DNA of 64,000 bases from Amycolatopsis decaplanina DSM 44594 (GCF_000342005.1 NZ_AOHO01000020.1:62001-126000); one strand, 5' to 3'. Shown: positions 1 to 7,628, counted from the stretch's first letter. The notes: generated by a model from the sequence alone, not told the origin. Program-made: numbers and translations.

Positions 1-441
1 TGGTTCGGGCACGACTTCACCGGGCAGCGGGTCGCCGTCGTCGCGCCCGGCCGCGAGGCGGCGCAGATCGTGCCCGAGGTGGCGGCCACCGCGCGTTCGG
101 TGAAGGTGTTCCAGGAGGAACCCGATTGGGTGGTGCCGATGCCGGTCCCCGGGCCGACCGCCCTCGGCATCGCCGTCGCCCGGGTTTTCCTGCGCTGGCA
201 GGTGAAAGACCCGTGGATCCGGAGGCTGCTGACGCCCGACCGCCGCTTCGGCTCGCGCCGGACGGCGCCGGGGCTCGGCTACTACGGGGCGCTGCGGCGG
301 CCCGGCTGCAAGCTCATCACCTGGCCGGTCTACGCCTTCGCGCCCGATGGAATCCGCACCGCCGAAGGTATCGAGCACCAGGCCGACGTCGTCGTGCTCG
401 GCGCCGGTTCGCGCTTCGCCAAGGAAGGACTTCCCGCATGA
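1..441 (+). CDS. Degenerate flavin monooxygenase-like protein, 5' end outside window
   Basis: An open frame enters from the left edge and aligns by eye with the C-terminal half of the monooxygenase that follows it. The second Rossmann motif, GTGASA in the neighbour, is here APGREA, so NADPH binding looks lost. About 40 residues in the middle are missing. The protein stops just after the position of the ATGF motif (here GAGS), roughly 100 residues short of the neighbour. Its stop overlaps the next start (ATGA), so the two are translationally coupled. It may be a decaying duplicate or a non-catalytic partner; the missing N-terminus prevents a decision. Confidence 0.65.
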   Translation, partial: WFGHDFTGQRVAVVAPGREAAQIVPEVAATARSVKVFQEEPDWVVPMPVPGPTALGIAVARVFLRWQVKDPWIRRLLTPDRRFGSRRTAPGLGYYGALRRPGCKLITWPVYAFAPDGIRTAEGIEHQADVVVLGAGSRFAKEGLPA

Positions 442-1925
442 CGCCGGACCACGAGATCGCGATCATCGGCGGGGGCTTCTCCGGCATCGGGGCGGCGATC
501 CTGCTTCAAAGGGCGGGTTTCGAAGACTTCCTGATGCTGGAGGAGGGCGACGGCGTCGGCGGTGCCTGGCACTGGAACACCTACCCCGGCGTCGCCGTCG
601 ACATCCCGTCGTTCAGCTACCAGTTCTCGTTCGAGCAGATCTCCGGCTGGTCGCGGGTCTACGCGCCGGGCCGTGAGCTGAAGGCCTACGCCGACTACTG
701 CGTCGACAAGTACGACATCCGCCGCCGCACGCGCCTCGGCAGCAAAGTCGTCTCCGCCACCTTCGACGACGAGACACATTTGTGGAGTCTCGAAACCGCC
801 GACGGATGGTCGATGACGGCACGATTCGTCGTCGGCGCCACCGGCGTGCTCACCCAGCCGAAACCGCCGGACATCGACGGGATCGACGGCTTCCGCGGCA
901 CGGTCATGCACACCGCGCGCTGGGACCACGGTGTCGATCTGCGGGGCAAGCGCGTCGCCGTCGTCGGGACCGGGGCCTCCGCCGTGCAGGTGATCCCGTC
1001 CATCGCGCCGGAAGCCGGCCGGCTGACGGTGTTCCAGCGCACGCCGATCTGGTGCCTGCCCAAACCCGACGCCGCCCTGCCCCGGCCCGCGCGGCTCGCG
1101 CTGCGGCGGCTGCCGGGCGCGAAGCTGGTGTCGCGGCTGGCCAGCCAGGCACTCGTCGAGGTGACCTTCCCGCTGGCGGCGCATTTCCACAACCTCCTGC
1201 CGACCGCCGGCGCGGGCGAACGGATCGGACGCGCGCATCTGCGCCGCGCCGTCAAGGATCCCGAGATCCGCGAGAAGCTGACCCCGCGTTATGCCCTGGG
1301 ATGCAAGCGGCCGAGCTTCTCCAACGAGTACCTCCAGACGTTCAACCGGGACAACGTCACACTGGAGACCACGGGCATCGACGCGATCACGGAATCCGGC
1401 GTACGCACCGTCGACGGCACCGAGCATCAGGTCGACGTCCTGGTGCTGGCGACCGGGTTCAAGGTGTTCGAGAAGGGCAACATGCCCGCCTTCACCGTGC
1501 GCGGCACGGGCGGCGCCGACCTGGAGAAGTTCTGGGAGGAGAACCGTTTCCAGGCCTATCAGGGCGTCAGCGTCCCCGGTTTCCCGAACCTGTTCACCAT
1601 TCTCGGGCCCTACGGCTACAACGGTTCCTCGTACTTCAACCTGATCGAGACGCAGACCGCGCACATCGTCCGCTGCCTGCGCAACGCGCGCAAGACCGGC
1701 GCGACCCGGGTGGAGGTCACCAGCGAGGCCAACGACCGGTACTTCCGGAGCATGCTGGACCGCCGCAAGCACCAGGTGTTCTTCCAGGACAGCTGTTCGC
1801 TGGCCAACAGCTACTACTTCGACGCGAACGGGGACGTGCCGTTCCGTGCCTCGCCCACGCTGGAAACGATGGTGACGAGCCGGTTCTTCGACCTCGGCGA
1901 CTACGCCTTCGCGGACGGCCGGTGA
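438..1925 (+). CDS. Flavin-containing (Baeyer-Villiger type) monooxygenase
   Basis: A 495-aa NAD(P)H- and FAD-dependent monooxygenase, probably cytosolic, oxidising ketones or other carbonyl/heteroatom substrates; the substrate is unknown. It has an FAD Rossmann motif GGGFSG near residues 11-16, the Baeyer-Villiger fingerprint FRGTVMHTARW at about 152-162, a second Rossmann motif GTGASA near 179, and ATGF near 340. The ATG at 438 gives the expected N-terminus right before the FAD motif and overlaps the stop of the upstream paralog. A longer open frame upstream in this phase lacks family sequence and is the shadow of the first gene. Confidence 0.9.
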   Translation: MTPDHEIAIIGGGFSGIGAAILLQRAGFEDFLMLEEGDGVGGAWHWNTYPGVAVDIPSFSYQFSFEQISGWSRVYAPGRELKAYADYCVDKYDIRRRTRLGSKVVSATFDDETHLWSLETADGWSMTARFVVGATGVLTQPKPPDIDGIDGFRGTVMHTARWDHGVDLRGKRVAVVGTGASAVQVIPSIAPEAGRLTVFQRTPIWCLPKPDAALPRPARLALRRLPGAKLVSRLASQALVEVTFPLAAHFHNLLPTAGAGERIGRAHLRRAVKDPEIREKLTPRYALGCKRPSFSNEYLQTFNRDNVTLETTGIDAITESGVRTVDGTEHQVDVLVLATGFKVFEKGNMPAFTVRGTGGADLEKFWEENRFQAYQGVSVPGFPNLFTILGPYGYNGSSYFNLIETQTAHIVRCLRNARKTGATRVEVTSEANDRYFRSMLDRRKHQVFFQDSCSLANSYYFDANGDVPFRASPTLETMVTSRFFDLGDYAFADGR

Positions 1926-1996
1926 ACACTGGCTGAAGTCCGCCGCCCCGGGCCGACGCGCTGGCGCAACTGCAGGCCACTCGCCTGCGGGAATAC

Positions 1997-2050
1997 GTCG
2001 CGAAAGCCACTTTCGCGACGTCTGATGTCCCCAAAGTGGCTTTCGCGACA
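1997..2050. repeat. Family A intergenic palindromes (CGAAAGTGGCTTTCG type)
   Basis: A perfect inverted repeat (GTCGCGAAAGCC/ACTTTCGCGAC) is followed after a TGATGTCCC linker by a second copy of the core AAAGTGGCTTTCGCGAC. A nearly identical double element lies at 56175-56225 and a single diverged one at 60583-60605. It sits between the monooxygenase and the convergent greA-like gene, so a bidirectional terminator role is likely. Confidence 0.8.
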
Positions 2051-2103
2051 TGGCCATGCGCGCCACGTGACTCGAATCGTCACGCACGGCCTTTGAGTCA
2101 AGT

Positions 2104-2154
2104 CCGTGAAGGCCCCCTTCATGTACTCCAGGTACCTGAAGGGGGCCCTCACGG
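2104..2154. repeat. Family B palindrome (CCGTGAAGGCCCCCTTCA type), probable terminator
   Basis: Long imperfect inverted repeat with arms CCGTGAAGGCCCCCTTCA and TGAAGGGGGCCCTCACGG around a short centre. It lies just downstream of the minus-strand greA-like stop and after the plus-strand monooxygenase, a position that suits a bidirectional terminator. Related elements occur at 4692, 7653, 46707 and 60485. Confidence 0.8.
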
Positions 2155-2161
2155 AACAAGG

Positions 2162-2635
2162 TCAGGCAGGCGGCTTCAAGGTGACGACAGTGGCGCTGGT
2201 CTCGCCACGCGGCGTCCGGTACGTGATCTCGTCACCCTCCTTGGCGCCCACGAGCGCGAGGCCGAGCGGGCTGTCCGAGGTGACCGTGGAGGCGTCCGCG
2301 TCCTCGCCGGGGATCGTGACGATGTGGAGCTCGTCTTCGTCGCCGTCGGCGAACCTGATGGTGACGGTGGTGCCGTCAGGGAGCAGGCCCTTGCTGTCGC
2401 GCCCGCCGTGCTCGAGTTTCGCCGCGACGTCGGCGATGCGCCGGTCGAGGTAGGCGGCTGCCTCCGCGCGGTCCAGCACCTCCGCCTGGTCGGCCGCGTC
2501 GCCGGTTCGTTCCTGCTCGCCGACGAGCGGCGCCATCGCGTCGCGCTGCGCACGTAGATCGGCGAGTTCCTTCTCCAGCTGCCGTCGCGCGGCCGGGCTG
2601 AACCCGTTGTCCCCTGAGGTCACCATGCCGCGCAT
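2162..2635 (-). CDS. GreA/GreB-family transcription elongation factor
   Basis: A 157-aa protein with the two-part Gre layout. The N-terminal antiparallel coiled coil (about 14-80) carries acidic residues near its tip (GDAADQAEVLDRAEA). The C-terminal FKBP-like beta domain (about 85-155) contains DSPLGLALVGAKEGDEI, a hallmark segment of the family. Gre factors enter the RNA polymerase secondary channel and stimulate cleavage of backtracked RNA. The tip is not the canonical DN.EY form, so it may be an accessory paralog rather than the main GreA. A second in-frame ATG three codons in is an equally possible start. It is transcribed divergently from the TetR gene. Confidence 0.85.
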   Translation of the reverse strand: MRGMVTSGDNGFSPAARRQLEKELADLRAQRDAMAPLVGEQERTGDAADQAEVLDRAEAAAYLDRRIADVAAKLEHGGRDSKGLLPDGTTVTIRFADGDEDELHIVTIPGEDADASTVTSDSPLGLALVGAKEGDEITYRTPRGETSATVVTLKPPA

Positions 2636-2749
2636 TGTCCGCTACGGATCGGCGGCTAGCCACCCAGGTTTTTCACCCGCTGTGATCGGCCAGGACGGTT
2701 GCCCTAAGCTTCAGGGCCCCCGTCCTGACTACTTGGTGTAAGGAACTTC

Positions 2750-3337
2750 GTGACCGCCGTTCCCGGCCGCAGCGCGCGGCTCTCCCCCAATCAGCTGCAG
2801 AAACAGGAGCAGATCGTCGAAGCGGCGCGTGTCGTGCTCGCCAGTGACGGGCTCGCGGGCTGCACCGTCCGCGCGATCGCGGACGTCGGGCCGCTCACGA
2901 AGAGTGCGATTCATTACTACTTCGCGGACATCGACGTCCTGATCGACCGTGCGATGGCGGCGCACATCACAACGTTCACCGCCGATTTGCGCAAAATTTC
3001 GGCGAAGCACGATCACCCGGATGAGCGGCTCTTCGCGGCGCTGGAGGCCTTCCTGGCCGAGTTCTCCGGCCGCCCGAACGCGGCCTTCCTCTGGTTCGAG
3101 TACTGGATCGCCGCGGGCCGGGCGCAGCACCCTCAGGCCATCGACGTGATGCTCACTTCGATCACCGAACTGCTCGCGGAACTGCTCGCCCCGCTCGACG
3201 TGGAAGACCCTCGGGCGCGGGCGCGGGCACTGCTGTCCTATCTGCTCGGCGCGATCGTCCAGCAGCGCGTCCGGCGGCGGCCGTTCGCCGCGCTGCGTGG
3301 CGACATCGAAGCGCTCTGTTTCGCGAACTACGGGTAG
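2750..3337 (+). CDS. TetR-family transcriptional regulator
   Basis: A 195-aa repressor-type regulator. Residues about 18-65 form the TetR helix-turn-helix, ending in the typical segment KSAIHYYFADIDVLIDRA. The rest is a helical ligand-binding and dimerisation domain without a recognisable ligand class. The GTG start has AAGGA about 6 nt upstream. It is divergent from the greA-like gene and precedes a secreted carboxypeptidase in the same direction; regulation of either neighbour is possible, but no operator was identified. Confidence 0.88.
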   Translation: MTAVPGRSARLSPNQLQKQEQIVEAARVVLASDGLAGCTVRAIADVGPLTKSAIHYYFADIDVLIDRAMAAHITTFTADLRKISAKHDHPDERLFAALEAFLAEFSGRPNAAFLWFEYWIAAGRAQHPQAIDVMLTSITELLAELLAPLDVEDPRARARALLSYLLGAIVQQRVRRRPFAALRGDIEALCFANYG

Positions 3338-3435
3338 AAATACGCATTAGATCCGTACCGTTACGGATTGTTCGGTCTCCACGCCGCGGCCATGGTGAGG
3401 TACCCCTTCCCTTGCCTGAGAGCTAGGAGACGACG

Positions 3436-4680
3436 ATGCGCATAAGACGGTGCATGGCCGTGGCGATCGCGGCCGTCGCGGCGTTCACCATCCCGGTCGC
3501 CGCCAGTCCGGCGACCGCCGACCAGCAGGCCGAGGACGCGCAGGTCCAGATCTACGAGGTCTTCGGCACCGGGACCGCGCAGCAGCGCACCCAGATCTCC
3601 CGGCTGGGCGTCGACGTCCTCGGCTCGTCCGGTTCCACGACCACGGTGATCGGCGAGGCGCGCGACGCGGCGAAGATCCGTTCGCTCGGCTTCCGTGTCG
3701 AGCAGCGCGGCGTGGTCGACAGGTCGGAGAAGGTCGGCACGAACGCGATCAACGACTTCCCGCCGTCGGACTCCGGCTACCACAACTACGCCGAGGTGAC
3801 GACGGAGCTGCGCAACGCCCAGGCGAACTACGGGTCGATCGCGCGGCTCAGCAGCGTCGGCAACTCGTATCAGGGCCGTGCGCTGAACATGCTCAAGATC
3901 AGCGACAACGTCGCCACGGACGAGAACGAGCCCGAGGTGATGTTCACCTGCAACCAGCACGCGCGTGAACACCTGACCACCGAGATGTGCCTGCGGATCG
4001 TGAACCGGTTCACCCAGGGCTACGCCTCCGACCCGGCGATCAAACGGTTCGTCGACAGCACCGAGATCTACGTGATCCCGAACGTCAACCCCGACGGCTC
4101 GGAGTACGACATCTCCGGCGGCAGCTACAAGTACTGGCGCAAGAACCGCCAGGGCAACGGCACCGACCCCAACCGCAACTGGGGCTACAACTGGGGCTGC
4201 TGCGGCGGTTCGTCGGGCTCGACCACCAGCGAGACCTACCGCGGCCCGTCGGCGTTCTCCGCCCCGGAGACCCGGGCGGTGTCCGACTTCGTCAACTCGC
4301 GCAAGATCGGCGGCGTCCAGCAGATCAAGGCGAGCATCGACTTCCACACCTACTCGGAGCTCGTGCTGTGGCCGTTCGGCTTCACCTACAACGACACCGC
4401 CCCCGGCATGACCGCGGCCGAGGCGCAGCGGTTCCAGACGCTGGGCCGTCAGCTGGCGGCGACCAACGGCTACACGCCGCAGCAGTCGAGCGACCTGTAC
4501 ATCACGGACGGGACGATCGACGACTGGATGTGGGGCACCCACAAGATCCTGAGCTTCACCTTCGAGATGTACCCGCGGGGCTCCAACCCCGGTTTCTACC
4601 CGCCCGACGAGGTGATCGTCCGGGAGACCACGCGTAACGACAAGGCCGTGGACCTCCTGCTGAACACCGCCATCGGCTGA
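3436..4680 (+). CDS. Secreted M14 zinc carboxypeptidase
   Basis: A 414-aa secreted enzyme that removes C-terminal residues from peptides. A Sec signal peptide ends near residue 28 (SPATA-DQ). Residues about 30-95 look like a propeptide and about 110-414 are the peptidase_M14 domain. Zinc ligands are H175 and E178 in NQHAREH, with the third His in DFHTYSE. Substrate-site residues include NPDGSEY and [10 protein letters not shown], and the catalytic Glu lies in FTFEMYPRG. An AGGAG ribosome-binding site sits just before the ATG. A single gene, ended by a palindrome at 4692. Confidence 0.93.
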   Translation: MRIRRCMAVAIAAVAAFTIPVAASPATADQQAEDAQVQIYEVFGTGTAQQRTQISRLGVDVLGSSGSTTTVIGEARDAAKIRSLGFRVEQRGVVDRSEKVGTNAINDFPPSDSGYHNYAEVTTELRNAQANYGSIARLSSVGNSYQGRALNMLKISDNVATDENEPEVMFTCNQHAREHLTTEMCLRIVNRFTQGYASDPAIKRFVDSTEIYVIPNVNPDGSEYDISGGSYKYWRKNRQGNGTDPNRNWGYNWGCCGGSSGSTTSETYRGPSAFSAPETRAVSDFVNSRKIGGVQQIKASIDFHTYSELVLWPFGFTYNDTAPGMTAAEAQRFQTLGRQLAATNGYTPQQSSDLYITDGTIDDWMWGTHKILSFTFEMYPRGSNPGFYPPDEVIVRETTRNDKAVDLLLNTAIG

Positions 4681-4691
4681 CGCTTCAGCGT

Positions 4692-4744
4692 TCCGTGAAG
4701 GCCTCCTTGAGGGACTCTGGGTCTCTCAAGGAGGCCTTCACGGA
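4692..4744. repeat. Family B palindrome, probable terminator
   Basis: Near-perfect inverted repeat with arms TCCGTGAAGGCCTCCTTGAG and CTCAAGGAGGCCTTCACGGA around ggactctgggt. It immediately follows the carboxypeptidase stop and precedes the promoter of the carbonic-anhydrase-like gene. Confidence 0.85.
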
Positions 4745-4753
4745 CTTTCGACA

Positions 4754-4759
4754 TAGGGT
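4754..4759 (+). promoter_or_regulatory. -10 element of a leaderless promoter
   Basis: TAGGGT is followed by exactly 7 nt and then the ATG at 4767. This spacing places the transcription start at or next to the start codon and supports that ATG over upstream in-frame starts that fall inside the palindrome. No clear -35 was found because the upstream sequence is repeat. Confidence 0.55.
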
Positions 4760-4766
4760 GCGGGAC

Positions 4767-5288
4767 ATGCCGATGTTCGAATTCGAGGGGCACCGTCCCC
4801 AGGTGGATCCCGAAGCGTGGATCGCCCCCACCGCCACCCTGATCGGCGACGTCGTCGTCGAGAAGGGCGCTTCCGTCTGGTACGGCGCCGTGCTGCGCGC
4901 CGACTTCGGGAAGATCCTCATCCGCGAGGGCGCCAACATCCAGGACAACTCGGTCATCCATGTCAACGGCGGCGTGACCGAGGTCGGCAAGAACGTCACC
5001 GTCGGGCACCAGTGCCTCGTGCACGACTGCACGATCGGCGAGCAGGCGCTGATCGGGAATGGCTCGACCGTGCTCGACAAGGCGCAGATCGGCGCGAAGG
5101 CCCTGGTCGCGGCCGGTGCCACCGTGACGCCCGGAATGGTCATCCCGCCGGAGACGGTCGCCATGGGCAGCCCGGCGAAGAAGCACGTGCCGCTTGACGG
5201 CACCGCCCGCGGCTGGGTCGAGCACAACGCGGTGATCTATCAGGAGCTGGCGCGCCGTCACGCGGAGGGCATCAAGCCGATCGATTGA
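4767..5288 (+). CDS. Gamma-carbonic-anhydrase-like hexapeptide-repeat protein
   Basis: A 173-aa left-handed beta-helix protein built from hexapeptide repeats (IGDVVVEKGASVWYG and so on). Three histidines in the gamma-carbonic-anhydrase arrangement are H65, H81 and H86, the last two five residues apart, so metal binding is probable. Family members are called gamma carbonic anhydrase or YrdA/PaaY-like; CO2 hydration is not proven by sequence. The ATG at 4767 is preferred because a leaderless -10 precedes it; an upstream frame from 4695 runs through the palindrome and lacks family sequence. Confidence 0.88.
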   Translation: MPMFEFEGHRPQVDPEAWIAPTATLIGDVVVEKGASVWYGAVLRADFGKILIREGANIQDNSVIHVNGGVTEVGKNVTVGHQCLVHDCTIGEQALIGNGSTVLDKAQIGAKALVAAGATVTPGMVIPPETVAMGSPAKKHVPLDGTARGWVEHNAVIYQELARRHAEGIKPID

Positions 5289-5315
5289 CTCTCCAGTAAC
5301 TGGAGACCATAGCTT
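5285..5315 (+). promoter_or_regulatory. MerR-type promoter and operator of the L11 paralog
   Basis: TTGACT (5285-5290), a 19-bp spacer, then TAGCTT (5310-5315), with the ATG 7 nt further on, so the mRNA is probably leaderless. The spacer contains the palindrome CTCCAGT-A-ACTGGAG (5291-5305). A 19-bp spacer with a central palindrome is the signature of promoters activated by MerR proteins through DNA untwisting. The first 22 nt match the promoter of the MerR gene (23196-23226, minus) at 20 positions. Confidence 0.8.
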
Positions 5316-5322
5316 CGGGCGC

Positions 5323-5754
5323 ATGGCACCGAAATCGAAGAAGAAGACGCACCAGGCGACGCTCGAGTTGACCGCCGGCAACGCGCCGGTGGTCGACCTC
5401 GGGAAGACGCTCGGGCAGACCGGCGTGAACCTCGTCGAGGTCAAAAAGGCCTACGACGCGGCGACCGCCGCGCAGCGCGGCGACATCGTCCCGGTGGTCG
5501 TGTCGGTGTTCGAGGACCGTTCCTTCGAACTCCGGCTGAAGACCCCGCCGGCGTCGTTCCTCATCAAGAAGGCGTTGGGCGGCAAGGGATCCGGTCGCCC
5601 AGGCCATGAGGTCGCCGGGAAGCTGACCCAGGAGCAGTTGCGCGAGATCGCCGAGCGGAAACTGCCGGACCTCAACACCGGCGACCTCGAAGCGGCCATG
5701 CGCACGATCGCGGGCACGGCCCGCTCGATGGGCGTCGCGATCGAAGAACCGTGA
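5323..5754 (+). CDS. Divergent ribosomal protein L11 (uL11) paralog
   Basis: A 143-aa protein aligning over its full length with bacterial L11. It keeps LGQTGVN, VVVSVFEDRSFELRLKTPPASFLIKKA and the rRNA-binding C-terminal domain ending TARSMGV. In the N-terminal domain the canonical PPVGPALGQ loop is instead VDLGKTLGQ. By my alignment E. coli P22, P23 and P26 become V, D and K; these prolines face thiopeptides bound at L11/23S rRNA. The standard rplK normally sits with rplA, outside this window, so this is inferred to be a second copy able to replace L11 under induced conditions. It shares a 4-nt overlap with the next gene. Confidence 0.87.
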   Translation: MAPKSKKKTHQATLELTAGNAPVVDLGKTLGQTGVNLVEVKKAYDAATAAQRGDIVPVVVSVFEDRSFELRLKTPPASFLIKKALGGKGSGRPGHEVAGKLTQEQLREIAERKLPDLNTGDLEAAMRTIAGTARSMGVAIEEP

Positions 5755-6170
5755 CGCGCAAGCACGTGATCGTCCCGCCTTTCCGCGACCTCGACCCGGC
5801 CCTCGAGGTCGCGGAAAGGCTGCTGGCCCAAGGGAATTCGTGGCTCGGCGGAGTCGTGTCAGCGCTACCGGACGAGCACGCCGCCGCCGACCGGCTCAAC
5901 CGGATCCTCGCCGGGACCGGCGCCGCGCCCCGGCTGGTCGAAGTCGCGAACGGCTGGCGCCTCGTGCAGGTGACGTCGTGGCCCGGCTGCGGGGACCTGG
6001 TCGCGGGTGCCTCCGGGCTGGCGGAACTGGTCGCGTTCGGCGGCTGGCGGCGGCTCAAACGCTGTGCCGTCTGCGCACAGGCGTTCTGTGATCGCACGGC
6101 CGGGTGCAGCCGCCGGTGGTGCGCGGGACACCGTCCGCACGCCGAGTCCCGCAGCGGCGGAGTGCTCTAG
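5751..6170 (+). CDS. Small CGNR-like zinc-finger protein
   Basis: A 139-aa protein starting at a GTG that overlaps the L11-paralog stop (GTGA), so the two are co-translated. The C-terminus (about 105-135) carries RLKRCAVCAQAFCDRT and SRRWCAGH, resembling the zinc-binding module of CGNR proteins, but the CGNR signature itself is replaced by AGHRPH. The rest (about 1-100) matches the general helical ABATE-like N-domain only weakly. CGNR proteins are thought to bind DNA or RNA. A role alongside the alternative L11 is an inference from coupling. Confidence 0.65.
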   Translation: MTRKHVIVPPFRDLDPALEVAERLLAQGNSWLGGVVSALPDEHAAADRLNRILAGTGAAPRLVEVANGWRLVQVTSWPGCGDLVAGASGLAELVAFGGWRRLKRCAVCAQAFCDRTAGCSRRWCAGHRPHAESRSGGVL

Positions 6171-6259
6171 GCTGGTCCGCACCAGCGACTGGCGCCATTT
6201 GAGGTGGAGCACCACCGGGAAGCGACGACAAGGCCGGTACCGCGCGCCTGGGTCCGGCC
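6171..6259 (+). promoter_or_regulatory. ZTP (pfl) riboswitch upstream of glyA
   Basis: The leader contains the conserved pieces of the pfl motif in order: GCGACTGGCG (6185-6194), GGTGGAGCACCACCGGGAAGC (6203-6223), and a final hairpin GGCCGG/CCGGCC (6232-6237 with 6254-6259) whose loop holds CGCGCCTGGGT. ZTP/ZMP accumulates when 10-formyl-folate is short, and the riboswitch class turns on glycine/one-carbon genes. Position directly before glyA fits. The ribosome-binding site (GGCAGGAG) follows the last hairpin, so control may act on translation or on an early terminator; no terminator is obvious. Confidence 0.87.
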
Positions 6260-6281
6260 GTCTCTGGCAGGAGTACGTCCG

Positions 6282-7553
6282 ATGACACACCAGCCCGAAC
6301 TTTCCGCGCTCGCCGCCGCCGACCCGCAGATCGCGGGGCTTGTCGAGGACGAGGCGAAACGCCAGCACGACAAGATCCGCCTGATCGCGTCCGAGAACTA
6401 CGTCTCCCAGGCCGTACTGGAGGCGACGGGCACCGTCCTCACCAACAAGTACTCCGAGGGCTACGCCGGCAAGCGGTACTACGAGGGCCAGCAGATCGTC
6501 GACCAGGTCGAGAACCTCGCCATCGAGCGCGCGAAGGCCGTCTTCGGCGTCGACCACGCGAACGTCCAGCCGTACTCCGGCTCCCCGGCGAACCTGGCGG
6601 TGTACCTCGCTTTCGCGCAGCCGGGCGACACCGTGCTCGGCATGGCGCTGCCGGACGGCGGCCACCTCACGCACGGCTGGAGCGTGTCCGCCACCGGCAA
6701 GTGGTTCACCCCGGTCCGCTACGGCGTCCGCAAGGAGACCGGCCGCGTCGACCTCGACCAGGTCCGCGAACTCGCGCTGAAGCACCGGCCGAAGCTGATC
6801 TTCGCGGGCGGCACCGCGATCCCGCGCACCATCGACTTCCCGGCGTTCGCGGAGATCGCCCGCGAGGTCGACGCCGTCCTGGTCGCCGACATCGCGCACA
6901 TCGCCGGGCTGGTCGCCGGCGGCGCGCACCCGTCGCCGGTCGGGCACGCGCAGGTCATCACCACGACCACGCACAAGACCCTGCGCGGTCCGCGCGGCGC
7001 GATGATCCTCTCCGACGCCGACCACGCGAAGGCCGTCGACAAGGCGGTGTTCCCCGGTCTGCAGGGCGGCCCGCACAACCACACGACCGCCGCGATCGCC
7101 GTCGCGCTGGGCGAGGCGCGGAAGCCGGAGTTCGCCGAGTACGCGCACACGATCGTCGCCAACGCGCGTGCGCTGGCGGAGGCGCTGGTGGAGCGCGGCT
7201 ACGACCTCGTGTCCGGCGGCACCGACAACCACCTGCTGCTGATCGACCTGACGAACAAGAACGTGCCGGGCAAGCCCGCCGCGCAGGCGCTGGACCGTGC
7301 CGGGATCGAACTGAACTACAACACCGTGCCGTTCGACCCGCGCAAACCGTTCGACCCGTCCGGCATCCGCCTCGGCACCTCCGCGATCACCACCCGCGGG
7401 CTCAAGCCGGAGCACCAGACGCAGGTCGCGGACTGGATCGACCGCACGATCACCGCGGCGGCGGGGGAGGAACAGTCCGCTTTGGACACCATCGCCGCCG
7501 AGATCCGCGAGTTCCTGGCGCCGTTCCCGATCCCGGGCTACTCGGTCCAGTAG
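6282..7553 (+). CDS. glyA: Serine hydroxymethyltransferase
   Basis: A 423-aa PLP enzyme that converts serine and tetrahydrofolate to glycine and 5,10-methylene-THF in the cytosol. It shows RLIASENYVS near the N-terminus, EGYAGKRYYEG, and the PLP-lysine motif TTTTHKTLRGPRG with K232. Length is normal for the family. The ATG is preceded by GGCAGGAG; a longer frame upstream lies in the riboswitch. It links functionally to the folate genes at 19.5-22 kb. Control is inferred to be through the ZTP riboswitch in its leader. Confidence 0.97.
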   Translation: MTHQPELSALAAADPQIAGLVEDEAKRQHDKIRLIASENYVSQAVLEATGTVLTNKYSEGYAGKRYYEGQQIVDQVENLAIERAKAVFGVDHANVQPYSGSPANLAVYLAFAQPGDTVLGMALPDGGHLTHGWSVSATGKWFTPVRYGVRKETGRVDLDQVRELALKHRPKLIFAGGTAIPRTIDFPAFAEIAREVDAVLVADIAHIAGLVAGGAHPSPVGHAQVITTTTHKTLRGPRGAMILSDADHAKAVDKAVFPGLQGGPHNHTTAAIAVALGEARKPEFAEYAHTIVANARALAEALVERGYDLVSGGTDNHLLLIDLTNKNVPGKPAAQALDRAGIELNYNTVPFDPRKPFDPSGIRLGTSAITTRGLKPEHQTQVADWIDRTITAAAGEEQSALDTIAAEIREFLAPFPIPGYSVQ

Positions 7554-7580
7554 GGGGCGCGGGCGGCGGGAAGCGTTGCG

Positions 7581-7628
7581 TCTCGTGAGTGGTAAGGACG
7601 GTTCTAACCGTCCTTACCACTCACGAGA
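7581..7628. repeat. Family C palindrome (CTCGTGAGTGGTAAGGACGG type)
   Basis: Perfect inverted repeat: TCTCGTGAGTGGTAAGGACGG, ttctaa, then the complement. Near-identical copies are at 56255-56300 and 60408-60453, with diverged or half copies at 22112, 56111 and 60636. It lies between the convergent glyA and ppa genes, so it is a likely bidirectional terminator. A half copy (actcacgagacgcg) trails it. Confidence 0.9.

Noticed and set aside
330..2159. Very long minus-strand open frame opposite the monooxygenases
   Set aside because: High GC leaves antisense frames open. The translation has no family sequence and real motifs lie on the plus strand.
4695..4766. Upstream start for the carbonic-anhydrase-like gene
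   Set aside because: These codons are the translation of the family B palindrome and precede a good leaderless -10.
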